Notes: generated by a model from the sequence alone, not told the origin. A DNA stretch of 61,153 bases from Candidatus Angelobacter sp. Gp1-AA117 (GCA_003223515.1 QHVI01000020.1:1-61153), one strand, 5' to 3'. Counted from the stretch's first letter, positions 1 through 8,216 are shown. A program made the numbers and translations.

Positions 1-1
1 G

Positions 2-139
2 GTCGAAGCTGTGAATGGAAACATCAAGAATTTGCTACGGCGCGGGCGCGGTTACAAGAATCTGCACTATCTGCTGCTCAAGGCCCAGCGTATGGCGGTT
101 ACCAGGACGGAATTCGTAGCTTTCAGGAAAGCAGCCTAA
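2..139 (+). CDS. ISL3-family transposase, C-terminal end (partial)
   Basis: The first 46 codons of the window are open and end in TAA at 137-139. The peptide runs VEAVNGNIKNLLRRGRGYKN, then LHYLLLKAQRMAV, which is the conserved C-terminal tail of ISL3-type DDE transposases (the VEAxNGxIKxLLRRGRGY motif). The rest of the gene lies outside the window, so it cannot be judged intact. About 30 bases downstream an IS-end-like sequence is visible. A transposase end is clear; the exact IS family is recalled from the motif, not searched. Confidence 0.8.
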   Translation, partial: VEAVNGNIKNLLRRGRGYKNLHYLLLKAQRMAVTRTEFVAFRKAA

Positions 140-143
140 AATG

Positions 144-172
144 CCTATTCCCACTAATTCTCGCGCAGAGCC
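144..172. mobile_element. Probable right terminal repeat of the ISL3-type element
   Basis: Just after the transposase stop the sequence ends in GCGCAGAGCC. Read from outside inward this gives GGCTCTGCGCGAGAATTAGT, the kind of GGCTCT-starting terminal repeat found in ISL3 elements. The left end is outside the window, so the repeat pair cannot be verified. The following 8 bases (173-180, aacgtttc) would be the target duplication if this is the true end. Confidence 0.5.
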
Positions 173-189
173 AACGTTTCAACGCACTT

Positions 190-1179
190 GTGATATCGTG
201 CATTGGATTAACATCAATGAACTGGCGTGATTGGACTCTTTTGGCCTTTGGATGTTCTGGTTGGATCGTTGTTTTGATTCAACGGCTCAGCAATCGGCAA
301 TCTTCTATTGTCCCACAAAAGGAATATAGAACCGTATCAGCACCTGGTTCCACAGTATCTTCACGGAGCTTGTCCAGCGGAGAAGTTAATCAGATTCATG
401 TCCGAGCTGTTAGAGCCACATCTGGCAACATATTTGCGATAGAGGGAAAGGCTCGAGGAAGATATGCAGCTTTGTTCTTGATCGTGATTTGCGTGCTAGC
501 TGCGATAGCCCTTGTCTGGAATGCAAAGCATGCTGTCAAGTTACCTATCAACATAACTTCTTCGCTTAACGTCGCCTTTATACAGACTATTGAAAGCAAG
601 AGTTTGCCAGAGGTTCCACGATGGAAAGCAACAGCTATTAGGACAACTGATAGTTTTGGCAATGATATAGAAGTCATTGTTGGTGTTCTTTGGGATCCAT
701 ATCGCTGGGTCAAAGGAAACGCAGAACTTGTTGCAATTGATGAAGCGGAGAAACACCGTTATTCAATAGAGGATGTTATCAGGAGCTTCCAAAACAATGA
801 GCATCGTCCGATCATTGCGATCGGATTAGCATCTCACGAAAACGTTAGAGAGAATCCCGATCAAGAAAATGAACGGGCGGGAGATAGAGCAGATAGACTC
901 GTTGAGTTGTGTGGGAGACACTTCATAAGTAAGCCACACATTTATAGTCTTAATTTTGGTGCATATAGTCCGAACGGCAACCCTAGCCGTTTTTCCGCGT
1001 CTGAACGCCGGGTCGTCTTAGTCGTCATTAATCAAGGCGAGAATAGCCCTGAATTGATGCAGAGACTCAAACCGGCGTTACTACAGGCCTGGCAGCAGGG
1101 AAGCCTGATGTTCAATCCCAAAGATTATTTATTATTTGACACCCCGGAGTTTCAGCTGAAAAAACGGCAGAATTTTTGA
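190..1179 (+). CDS. Unknown protein with two membrane segments
   Basis: I do not recognise this 329-residue protein. A first hydrophobic stretch lies near residues 13-32 and a second, strong one near 92-110 (ALFLIVICVLAAIALVW), leaving about 215 residues after it. That C-terminal part contains AIGLASHE followed by a charged ENERAGDRADRLVELC helix, a layout loosely like OmpA C-terminal domains, but I would not assign it. The start is GTG at 190 or ATG at 217. It begins only 18 bases after the presumed IS end, so the original N-terminus may have been cut off by the insertion. Base composition is more AT-rich than the neighbouring genes, which suggests acquired DNA. Confidence 0.6.
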   Translation: MISCIGLTSMNWRDWTLLAFGCSGWIVVLIQRLSNRQSSIVPQKEYRTVSAPGSTVSSRSLSSGEVNQIHVRAVRATSGNIFAIEGKARGRYAALFLIVICVLAAIALVWNAKHAVKLPINITSSLNVAFIQTIESKSLPEVPRWKATAIRTTDSFGNDIEVIVGVLWDPYRWVKGNAELVAIDEAEKHRYSIEDVIRSFQNNEHRPIIAIGLASHENVRENPDQENERAGDRADRLVELCGRHFISKPHIYSLNFGAYSPNGNPSRFSASERRVVLVVINQGENSPELMQRLKPALLQAWQQGSLMFNPKDYLLFDTPEFQLKKRQNF

Positions 1180-1219
1180 TGGGATTGATGAAGTATAAAG
1201 ATTGGGTGCCCCTCGGCTT

Positions 1220-2323
1220 TTAGCTCCTTGCTACCTTGGCGTCCGTCGCGTCCTTTGCGGTAAATGTGCCTGACGGTTCGCTGGCGAATGTCTCCGTGAG
1301 CGCGTCCTCGCAGGTGTAGCGCAGCACTTTCTTATAGTCGTCTCCCAGAAAAGTGCGGAGCCTTGCTGTTTCCAGCACCGAGGGTTCCAGCAGGTAGGCA
1401 AGAGTCTCGGGAGGCACATCAGAGATGCCCAGGTTCCACAACAGACGCATCGCCATGCGGCAGCCGCTTCGTCCTATTACCCGCTTAATTTCACAATTGG
1501 CGATGCGGGCGGCTGACTGAAAGGTGACGGGATCACCGCGTCCGGCTACGTTCATGATCGTGAGTTGCGGATCGGTCTGCCTGCGCCTGAAAATGCAGGC
1601 AATCAGGCGGGCCAGATCATCTACGTGAACCACCTGAAGCTTATGTTCGAGATAATTGCCGCGCGAAGGCAGCACCAGCGGCAACCGTGAGTTGCGCCTG
1701 CGCAGCCGGTCGGCCAGCTTTCCGGTTCCTGTTGGAACTCCGCGCAAGGTATGAATCAAATGATTCTCTACTGCCGGACCGGCGAGGAAGTGCGGACGCA
1801 GAATATAAGTTTTGCATTTCAAGGCCGCCACGCGTGCCTGCACCGCAACATCGGTTTCCCGGGCATCCAGCGCATAAGGCAGCGTGTGTGCCTGAAGCGG
1901 AGCATCTTCAGAAACAGCTTTTGACGAGCCGGGACCATAAGCGGCCGCGCTGCTGGCAAAGACAAACTTGTGCACTCCTCCCAGCATGCGGTTGTGCTCG
2001 GCAATGGCTTCCAGCACCCGCCCGGTGCCCGCTACATTCATATGCCACATTCGGGTACGATCAGGAGCGCCTCCGCGCAAAGATTGGTCCGAGACTCCCA
2101 GGTGTGCGATTCCTTCAGGCCGGTAGCTGCGCAATAATTCCAGCAATTGACCGCACGAACGCTCTTCCCTGAGATCAACCTCCTCAAAGACAGAAATCCT
2201 GGCAGACGTGACAGGTGCGTGGACATCGACACCGATCACGTCGAATTCAGGCAGGAATTCAAGCAGCCGCAGTCCCAGTTGACCTGAGACCCCGGTAATC
2301 AGGATTGCCGGCTTTTGCGCCAT
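1220..2323 (-). CDS. NAD-dependent epimerase/dehydratase (extended SDR)
   Basis: A 367-residue extended short-chain dehydrogenase/reductase. The N-terminal Rossmann fold shows ILITGVSGQLG (glycine motif at residues 11-17), an acidic residue after the second strand (GVDVH), and FASSAAAYGPG, which carries the serine region of the active site. The usual YxxxK is not intact: the expected tyrosine (about residue 150, LPYALDA) is followed at +4 by alanine instead of lysine. It could therefore be a binding protein or an unusual isomerase. Its last residues (KDATDAKVARS) are encoded by a copy of the dispersed repeat found between genes here. It starts 2 bases after the stop of the upstream isomerase gene, so the two are probably co-transcribed. 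Substrate unknown. Confidence 0.8.
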   Translation of the reverse strand: MAQKPAILITGVSGQLGLRLLEFLPEFDVIGVDVHAPVTSARISVFEEVDLREERSCGQLLELLRSYRPEGIAHLGVSDQSLRGGAPDRTRMWHMNVAGTGRVLEAIAEHNRMLGGVHKFVFASSAAAYGPGSSKAVSEDAPLQAHTLPYALDARETDVAVQARVAALKCKTYILRPHFLAGPAVENHLIHTLRGVPTGTGKLADRLRRRNSRLPLVLPSRGNYLEHKLQVVHVDDLARLIACIFRRRQTDPQLTIMNVAGRGDPVTFQSAARIANCEIKRVIGRSGCRMAMRLLWNLGISDVPPETLAYLLEPSVLETARLRTFLGDDYKKVLRYTCEDALTETFASEPSGTFTAKDATDAKVARS

Positions 2324-2325
2324 GA

Positions 2326-3480
2326 TTACTTCGGCGGAGCTTTCTTTGGTTGCGCTGCCGGCGCGGCGCTGGTTGAAGCGGGTTTTGCGGTGGAAGCTGC
2401 CGGCGGTTTTGGCTGAGCTCCGGCATTGCCTGCGCCCGGAGTTGCAGGTGAGGCTGGGGCCGGGCCGAAGTATTGGTCGTTGTAATCCGTATGTACGGAT
2501 TCGGTAACCGCCTTTACCTGCGTTTCCATTTTTTGCCGGACCAATTCGCGCCCTATCTCATCCTTCACCTGATCCAGAGGCACTGTCTGCTTGCTGACAA
2601 TTTTATAGATGATGAAACCTGTAGGTTCTTTCTCAACTTTGGAGAACTCGCCGGGCTTGAGTGCGAAGATTTCCTCTTCTTCCTGCGGCATCATCATGCC
2701 TTTCCGGCGTGTGCCCGCGTCGGAAGAAGGCGCCGGGGTGGTCAGGCCCAGGGTGGTATAAGCTTCATGCTGAAGCTTTTCCAAGTCTTCACCTTTCAGG
2801 GCGCGCGCGCGCATGTCATCGGCGACCTGCTCGGCTTTCTTCTCAAACTCCCCTTTATCCTGCGTGGCCGGAGCCGTGGCATTGGTTTTGGGGATAAAGA
2901 TACGCCCCAGCTTTACTTCCACATACTTGCCGCTGTTCTGGTTGTAGTAGGCCTCAATTTCCTGCGGGGACGAGTTGCGGCTTTTCTGCTCGATGCTGCG
3001 CTGATACATGTCCTGCAAAGTGCGCATGCGCACCACGCGCATTATCTCCTCGAACTTTGGATCGTTGGCGATACCGGCTTTTTCGGCGGCCTGGGCGAAA
3101 GTCATGAGTCCGACTAATGCCTGCGCGAGGTTGCGCCGCATTTGAGGCGGAATAGGCTGGTTATTGCTGTTGATGGCCTCAAGCAGCTTCTCAAACTGTT
3201 CTTTGGTAAGCACCGTAGTGCAGGTGGAGGTGTCAGTACTCCCGATTTGCTCGCTATGACTGCACTCGCCGTGAATGGTAATCACCGGCTGGCTGGCCGG
3301 CACTGACGCCCCAGGATCGGGCGGAGGCAACGTGGGCAGCGTTTCCGGCCCTTGTGTCGGTCTTCCTGATTGGGATGGTGCCGGAGCCTGGGAACCCGCC
3401 GAGCCTCGCGGAGGCGTTGAGGCCTGTGTTTGCGCCAGGGCTGCCGCGCCTAGAATAAACGTAAGCAAAAATCGCTTCAT
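2326..3480 (-). CDS. Secreted PpiC/SurA-type peptidyl-prolyl isomerase
   Basis: A 384-residue exported protein. The N-terminus (MKRFLLTFILGAAALAQ) is a signal peptide, followed by a Pro/Ser-rich linker up to about residue 65. Next comes a helical SurA-like region (KEQFEKLLEAIN to the MYQRSIEQK helix) and then a parvulin-like domain (VKLGRIFIP, FEKKAEQVADDMRARALKGEDLEKL, GFIIYKIVSK). The tail is Pro/Ala/Lys-rich and low complexity. The family folds or escorts outer-membrane and periplasmic proteins. The parvulin core looks reduced, so a chaperone role is as likely as true isomerase activity. The epimerase gene follows at once on the same strand. Confidence 0.8.
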   Translation of the reverse strand: MKRFLLTFILGAAALAQTQASTPPRGSAGSQAPAPSQSGRPTQGPETLPTLPPPDPGASVPASQPVITIHGECSHSEQIGSTDTSTCTTVLTKEQFEKLLEAINSNNQPIPPQMRRNLAQALVGLMTFAQAAEKAGIANDPKFEEIMRVVRMRTLQDMYQRSIEQKSRNSSPQEIEAYYNQNSGKYVEVKLGRIFIPKTNATAPATQDKGEFEKKAEQVADDMRARALKGEDLEKLQHEAYTTLGLTTPAPSSDAGTRRKGMMMPQEEEEIFALKPGEFSKVEKEPTGFIIYKIVSKQTVPLDQVKDEIGRELVRQKMETQVKAVTESVHTDYNDQYFGPAPASPATPGAGNAGAQPKPPAASTAKPASTSAAPAAQPKKAPPK

Positions 3481-3752
3481 TGTGGGAGTACCCTCTCTAA
3501 TAATCTCAATAAATGATAAGGGATTCTGGGGAGACAGTCATCGTAACATTGTTTCTGTGGCCACAGAACAGAACGATTCTCACAATTGCCGCAATTGCTA
3601 AGGCTTTTACCTGTGTTGCCTATGCCCTGGAACTCAAGTGTTATGCGTTTCCTCAAAACTTCCGATTAGACATCTTTCTGGTCCGCCAACGTTTCCAACC
3701 TTGGCACTTATGGTAATTTTGGCAATTCTCCCAATCTTGAGACAATGACATT

Positions 3753-5186
3753 GTGGCTACCACAGAGATAAATCCAGTGCTGGAGAGCATGCGCGCGGAA
3801 AAACGCGCTGTGGCTCTGAACTCGCTGCTCGCCGCGCTGGCCGTGACTGTGCTGAAGCTGCTGGTAGGCATTTCTACCCGCAGTCTGGGCATCTTGTCTG
3901 AGGCGGCGCATTCCGGCCTTGATCTGGTAGCCGCATTCATCACTCTGCTCTCGGTGCGTGTCTCTGATAAACCTGCTGACGCCGAGCATCAATATGGCCA
4001 TGGGAAGGTTGAAAACTTCTCCGCATTTATCGAAACCGGTCTGCTGCTGCTGACCTGTATCTGGATCCTCTGGGAAGCGGCACGGCGCCTGGCCGGTTAT
4101 CACGCGGTGGATATCGAGCCCACTCCTGCTGCATTTGCGGTGCTGTTCATCTCCATGGCGGTGGACTGGTGGCGCTCCCGCAAGCTGAAGCGCATTGCCC
4201 GCAAGTATGACAGCCAGGCTCTGGAGGCCGATGCCCTTCACTTCAGCACCGATATTTTTTCCAGCGCAGTGGTCGCGCTGGGACTGGGCCTGGTATGGCT
4301 CGGGCGCATATGGCAGCATCCATTGCTGGACAAAGCCGATTCAATCGCTGCCCTGGTCGTCTCTGGCGTAATTGTCTATGTGAGCTGGCGTCTGGCCCGG
4401 CAGACGATTGATTCCCTGCTGGACGCGGCGCCAGCCGGTTACCGCAATCGCGTGATCGAAGCTGTGCTGAATATTTCCGGAGTCATCGAGGTAGAGCGGG
4501 TGCGCATCCGCCGCGCCGGAAATCGCTATTTTGCCGACCTCACCGTTGGCCTTGCCCGTAACGTCACCTTCCAGCGCTCCGGCCAGGTAGTGGCCGATAT
4601 CTCTGATGCCGTGCACCGTATCCTGCCCGATGCCGATGTGGTCATCCATTCGGTGCCGCGCGAAACCGGCCAGGAAAACATCTTTGATCGCATTCGGGCT
4701 GTGGCTGCCCGCAATAATTTCAGCGTCCATGACGTAAGCGTGCAGGATCTGGGCGGACGCCTTCACGTGGAGCAGCACCTGGAACTGAATGAAACTCTTA
4801 CCTTGAAGCAGGGCCATGATCTGGTTACAGTGCTTGAAGGTGAGATGCGCCATGACGTGCCTGAAATCTCCACCATCCTGACCCACATCGAGAGCGAACC
4901 GGCAACCATCGAGCCTGGGAGGAAGATGATTCGCGATGCTGCGCTGGAGAACAAGCTGCGTCCCATCTTGAATGAATTCCCGGAAATTCTCGATATGCAT
5001 GATGTAGAGATCAAGCGCGTCCGCGAAAAAGTCTATATGTCATGCCATTGCACCATGTCCGATGATTTACCGCTGGCGCGCGTCCATGATATTTCTACAG
5101 AGTTGGAGATTCGCTTCAAGCAGGTAGCGCCGGAGCTGTTCAAGGTATTGATTCATCCCGAACCGCAGACTGATAACAGGAGATAA
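3753..5186 (+). CDS. CDF-family cation efflux transporter with extended C-terminus
   Basis: A cation diffusion facilitator that would export divalent metals such as zinc, iron or manganese across the inner membrane. Both metal-site motifs are visible: H53xxxD57 in AAHSGLDLV (TM2) and H163xxxD167 in ALHFSTDIF (TM5), with six hydrophobic segments in residues 20-220. At 477 residues it is much longer than the usual ~300. After the first cytoplasmic CDF domain (about 225-300) two more similar stretches follow, one around EQHLELNETLTLKQGHDL and one around YMSCHCTMSDDLPLARVHDI, suggesting three stacked ferredoxin-like domains. The start is GTG at 3753. The osmC-like gene begins 3 bases after its stop, so they are co-transcribed. 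Confidence 0.9.
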   Translation: MATTEINPVLESMRAEKRAVALNSLLAALAVTVLKLLVGISTRSLGILSEAAHSGLDLVAAFITLLSVRVSDKPADAEHQYGHGKVENFSAFIETGLLLLTCIWILWEAARRLAGYHAVDIEPTPAAFAVLFISMAVDWWRSRKLKRIARKYDSQALEADALHFSTDIFSSAVVALGLGLVWLGRIWQHPLLDKADSIAALVVSGVIVYVSWRLARQTIDSLLDAAPAGYRNRVIEAVLNISGVIEVERVRIRRAGNRYFADLTVGLARNVTFQRSGQVVADISDAVHRILPDADVVIHSVPRETGQENIFDRIRAVAARNNFSVHDVSVQDLGGRLHVEQHLELNETLTLKQGHDLVTVLEGEMRHDVPEISTILTHIESEPATIEPGRKMIRDAALENKLRPILNEFPEILDMHDVEIKRVREKVYMSCHCTMSDDLPLARVHDISTELEIRFKQVAPELFKVLIHPEPQTDNRR

Positions 5187-5189
5187 ACA

Positions 5190-5630
5190 GTGGTTGAAGC
5201 CAGAACAGACTGGATTGACGGCGAGCGTTTTGTGGCCCGCGCCAGCAGTGGCCATGCCATGGTCATCGATTCGGATCGTCAGCGCAATAGCGCGCCCGGA
5301 CCAATGGAACTGGTATTGATGGGACTGTGTGCCTGTGCGGCTACCGATGTAGTGATTATTCTCAAGAAGAAGCGGGAGCCGTTCACCGGGGTGGAAGTCC
5401 ATGCCGAGGCGGAGCGCGCACCCGACCCACCCTCCGTGTATACCAGCATTAAGCTGGTGTTTACGATCAGTGGCCATATCTCAACCAAGGCCGCCGAGGA
5501 TGCGGTGCGGCTGTCCGAGGAGAAATACTGCTCGGTGGCCGCCATGCTGAAGCACACCGCCACCATCACTACTGAAGTAAGGATTGTGGAACCCACAACC
5601 GCCCCTGAACAGGAGCTGGCATCCCGGTAA
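5190..5630 (+). CDS. OsmC-family peroxide-detoxifying protein
   Basis: A 146-residue OsmC/Ohr-like protein, the usual family length. Members reduce organic or fatty-acid hydroperoxides with a pair of thiols. The two expected cysteines are present: one in CACAATDVV (Cys49 aligns with the family position, Cys47 is extra) and one in EEKYCSVAAML (Cys114). The start is GTG with a good Shine-Dalgarno (caggaga) inside the end of the transporter gene. A probable selenocysteine glutaredoxin follows 141 bases downstream, so metal export and thiol/peroxide chemistry are grouped here. Confidence 0.9.
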   Translation: MVEARTDWIDGERFVARASSGHAMVIDSDRQRNSAPGPMELVLMGLCACAATDVVIILKKKREPFTGVEVHAEAERAPDPPSVYTSIKLVFTISGHISTKAAEDAVRLSEEKYCSVAAMLKHTATITTEVRIVEPTTAPEQELASR

Positions 5631-5635
5631 TCACT

Positions 5636-5684
5636 TTAGCTCGTTGGTACCTTTACGTCCTTAGCGTCCTTTGCGGTTAAAACT
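5636..5684 (+). repeat. Dispersed repeat R1, short copy
   Basis: A degraded copy of the family 'tacctttgcgtcctctgcgg' that recurs many times between genes in this window. It separates the osmC-like gene from the glutaredoxin gene. Confidence 0.6.
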
Positions 5685-5771
5685 TGCTAGACTGTGGGCA
5701 GAAAGAAATTTTCGCAACCTCAGGGCTTTATTGTTATTCCAATGTTGTGAGACTCATTACCAGGAGCCAGA

Positions 5772-6011
5772 ATGCCGCACAAAAAGATAGTGGTCTACAG
5801 CCAGCCCGGATGACCGCCGTGTTATACGGCTAAAGCCTTCCTCGCGGAGCGGGGAGTTGAATTTGAAGTAAAAGATGTAAGTGTCGATCAGAAAGCAGTG
5901 TTTGAGTTGGTGCGCACCTACAACAGCCGTTCCACTCCGACCATTGTGGTCGGCGATCAGGTCATGATCGGCTTTGATCCTGAACGACTGGACCAGATGC
6001 TTGCAGAGTAA
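5772..6011 (+). CDS. Probable selenocysteine-containing glutaredoxin (in-frame TGA)
   Basis: Starting at ATG 5772, a 79-residue glutaredoxin reads through one in-frame TGA (5811-5813) to TAA at 6009. The protein reads MPHKKIVVYSQPG-[TGA]-PPCYTAKAFL, so the TGA stands exactly at the first cysteine of the CPPC redox motif. If it is decoded as selenocysteine the active site is UPPC. The rest is a complete glutaredoxin: a helix AKAFLAERGVEFEVKDV, the cis-proline loop STPTIVVGDQ and the final helix PERLDQMLAE. A clear Shine-Dalgarno (aggag, 5762-5766) stands 5 bases before ATG. Hairpins follow the TGA (see separate entry). Alternatives are a nonsense-mutated gene or a sequencing error. Conventional gene callers would miss it. 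Confidence 0.75.
5814..5856 (+). promoter_or_regulatory. Candidate bacterial SECIS element
   Basis: Two hairpins can be drawn after the TGA. One is GCCGT-GTTAT-ACGGC (5816-5830), with loop G directly after the stem but only about 7 bases from the TGA. The other pairs 5836-5843 with 5847-5854 (CCTTCCTC with GAGCGGGG, one C-C mismatch and two G-U pairs) around a GCG loop about 30 bases after the TGA. The second fits the usual spacing of bacterial SECIS elements, which carry a G at the start of the apical loop. Drawn by eye, not folded. Confidence 0.4.
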
Positions 6012-6042
6012 GATAGCGACAGGAACTTCCAGCCTCTCCCCG

Positions 6043-6948
6043 GTGCAACACACCCATCCGTGGAGAGGCTATTTCTGTATAGCGGCTGCTACGCTGTGCT
6101 GGGCCGCAGGCGCCAGCTTTGCCAAAGGCATCTTCAATGGCAAACTCTTTCCCGGCCAGCCGCCGATCTCGCCCCTGGTTTTCACACAAACGCGCACTAC
6201 CTTCGCCGTCCTTGTCCTCGGCGTCTTCCTATTTCTGCGCAGCGGGGTTGAAGTTCTTCGGATCGGCAAACGTGATCTGCTGTTATGCGCCGTTACGGGA
6301 ACTCTTGGTCTTGCCGGCTCAAACTTTTTCTATTATGTGGCCATTCAGAAGACCACGGTTGCCATGGCCATCACCGTGCAATACACCGCGCCCGTATGGG
6401 TGCTGCTCTACATGGTGCTGCGCGGAAAGCAGCGGGCTACGCCCGAACGCATCCTGGCTGTACTGCTGGCGCTTTTGGGGATCGCCATGGCTATAGGCCT
6501 GTTTTATTCCGGACTGAAGCTGAACTTGCCCGGTGTCGGATCAGCCCTGCTGGCTGCATTTTCGTTCTGCCTGTATAACGTGGCTGGACAAGGACTGGTT
6601 ACACGCTATCCGCCCCTGAAGATCATGTTCCTTGCTCTGCTCAGTTCGGCAGTGATGTGGCTGCTGCTCGATCCGCCATGGAAGCTTGCCGCCCAGCACT
6701 TCACCGTGCTGCAATGGGGATTCATGTTCGCCTTCGGCTGCTTTTCCATGCTGCTGCCCTACGTGTTCTATTTCAGCGGCTTGAAATACCTTGATCCTAC
6801 CCGCGCCGTGGTGACGAGCTGCCTTGAGCCGGTCTTTGCCATTTTGTTTGCAGCGCTCTTTATCGGGGAAACCGTGCGCCTGCTGCAGATCATTGGTATT
6901 GCCGCTGTACTTACGGCGACTGTGATCGTTCAGAAGAGCAGCCATTGA
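6043..6948 (+). CDS. EamA/DMT-family transporter
   Basis: A ten-segment drug/metabolite transporter with two EamA repeats (about residues 10-145 and 155-300). Typical features are GYFCIAAATLCWAAG at the start of TM1, QYTAPVWVLLYMVL at the end of the first repeat, and LDPTRAVVTSCLEPVFAILFAALFIGE near the end, which is the classic EamA closing motif. The substrate is unknown; relatives export amino acids or metabolites. The frame is open back to 5974 inside the glutaredoxin gene, but GTG 6043 is the likeliest start because TM1 follows closely. It lies 31 bases after the glutaredoxin and is probably in the same transcript. Confidence 0.85.
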   Translation: MQHTHPWRGYFCIAAATLCWAAGASFAKGIFNGKLFPGQPPISPLVFTQTRTTFAVLVLGVFLFLRSGVEVLRIGKRDLLLCAVTGTLGLAGSNFFYYVAIQKTTVAMAITVQYTAPVWVLLYMVLRGKQRATPERILAVLLALLGIAMAIGLFYSGLKLNLPGVGSALLAAFSFCLYNVAGQGLVTRYPPLKIMFLALLSSAVMWLLLDPPWKLAAQHFTVLQWGFMFAFGCFSMLLPYVFYFSGLKYLDPTRAVVTSCLEPVFAILFAALFIGETVRLLQIIGIAAVLTATVIVQKSSH

Positions 6949-6976
6949 GATTGGTACCTTGCCCCCTTGCAGAAAT

Positions 6977-7806
6977 CTACGACAAATATGCCGCGATCAA
7001 GAGAGCAGTAAAGACGATATTGTGAAGCAGTTCGGTCCAGCCCAGGCGATGTAGGTGAAGTGGTTGCGGCCGGGAACTCATCCACACGATGATGCGCAGC
7101 GCAGCAGGCACGAATGCCAGGGCCAGCAATACCGGGCCATAGATCAACGCCAAAAGAATGACGGCCATGTGCAGGGCCAGTAACTTTCTGCCGGCTTCAT
7201 ACTTCCTCAAACGTGAGCGCGGTGAAGCTGTGCGCAGCCGCAATTGCACATATTCAATCTGTTCCACGGCGAAAAGGGAGCTGGCCAGCCATAGAAGGAT
7301 CGCCGTTTTCGTCACCACTCCGGTCATCATGTAATAGGCTCCCGCCGCAGTCGCGGTGAGCGCGATGGTGCCGATCAGTTCCTTCAACACGCGGTTTTTG
7401 CGGGAGAAGCCAAAAAAGGCACGTTGTGCAAAAGCAATGCCGCCCACAAAGACCAGCGCGATCAGCCATACGTATCCCACTGCAACAATTGCATTGCCGA
7501 AAGCACGGCCAGGGCGCCGAATCCCGATAGCCAGGCGATCACGGCGTTCCGTTCGTGCTGGTTCCTGATCTTCAGAACCGATAAATCCAGCAGTACCTCC
7601 ATAGGCTGATTCAGGAGAAAAACACAGGCTGACATGCAGTAGAACCAAGCCAGGGGCGCGATGCGTTCATGAGAGACTGAAAACCCCACGACCGCGCCGC
7701 TGATCAGCGGCAGGATCCACAGACCCCAGGAGCCATGTTCGCGTGGAATCAGCAGCCGTCCGGCGGACGGGGTTTTTACGACAGCGACATCGGCGACAGC
7801 TTGCAT
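6977..7806 (-). pseudogene. YwiC-like membrane protein, frameshifted
   Basis: Two overlapping minus-strand frames together make one YwiC-like integral membrane protein. The first, from ATG at 7806, reads MQAVADVAVV then RLLIPREHGSWGLWILPLI, the conserved YwiC start, and ends in LLQWDTYG at 7462. The second frame takes over near 7462-7510 (AIVAVGYVWLIALVFVGGIAF) and continues to 6977 with several membrane segments. The 830-base span is not a multiple of three, as expected for one indel. Either the gene is broken or there is one sequence error. Both halves keep good protein character, so the lesion is recent or artefactual. Confidence 0.7.
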
Positions 7807-7887
7807 GATGACCCGCTTGTACTTTAGCGGGCCGGGCTGAATATGTCTGTGATGAAAGTCACAAAAGAAGCAATGAGCCAAACCATC

Positions 7888-8205
7888 CACCACAGCCGTG
7901 GCGAGCCACAACCAAACGGCTTTAACCGCAGAGAACGCAGAGAGCGCAGAGGAAGGCAAGTAAGCCGCGAATGACGCGAATTTACGCGAATCAGAAATGG
8001 GGTTAGCATTTAGCTGCCCAAGCAGAATTCTTCGCGGCTTGAGACGAATTTGATTGTTAGCAATGCAGAGGCCGCAGAGAACGCAAACGCGGGTGCGGTC
8101 CATAGGGAGCAACACACCGCCAATTCATACACATCAACTACTTTTGTTACCTTTGCGTCCTCTGCGGTTAAAGCCGTTTGGTTGTGGCTCGCCACGCTGC
8201 GGAGA
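7888..8205. repeat. Dispersed repeat R1, inverted pair of copies
   Basis: A minus-oriented copy (about 7888-7962, GTGGCGAGCCACAACCAAAC then the ctctgcg-type tract) and a plus copy (8119-8203, acacatcaactacttttgtt then the tract and GTGGCTCGCCAC) face each other. Between them lies a stretch with gaattcttcgcg and a gggagcaacacaccgcc motif also seen near 33950. No gene is supported here. Confidence 0.7.
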
Positions 8206-8216
8206 AATGAAACTGC

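Noticed and set aside
2473-3117. 214-codon plus-strand frame opposite the isomerase gene
   Set aside because: Antisense shadow; the minus-strand protein has signal peptide and parvulin-like features.
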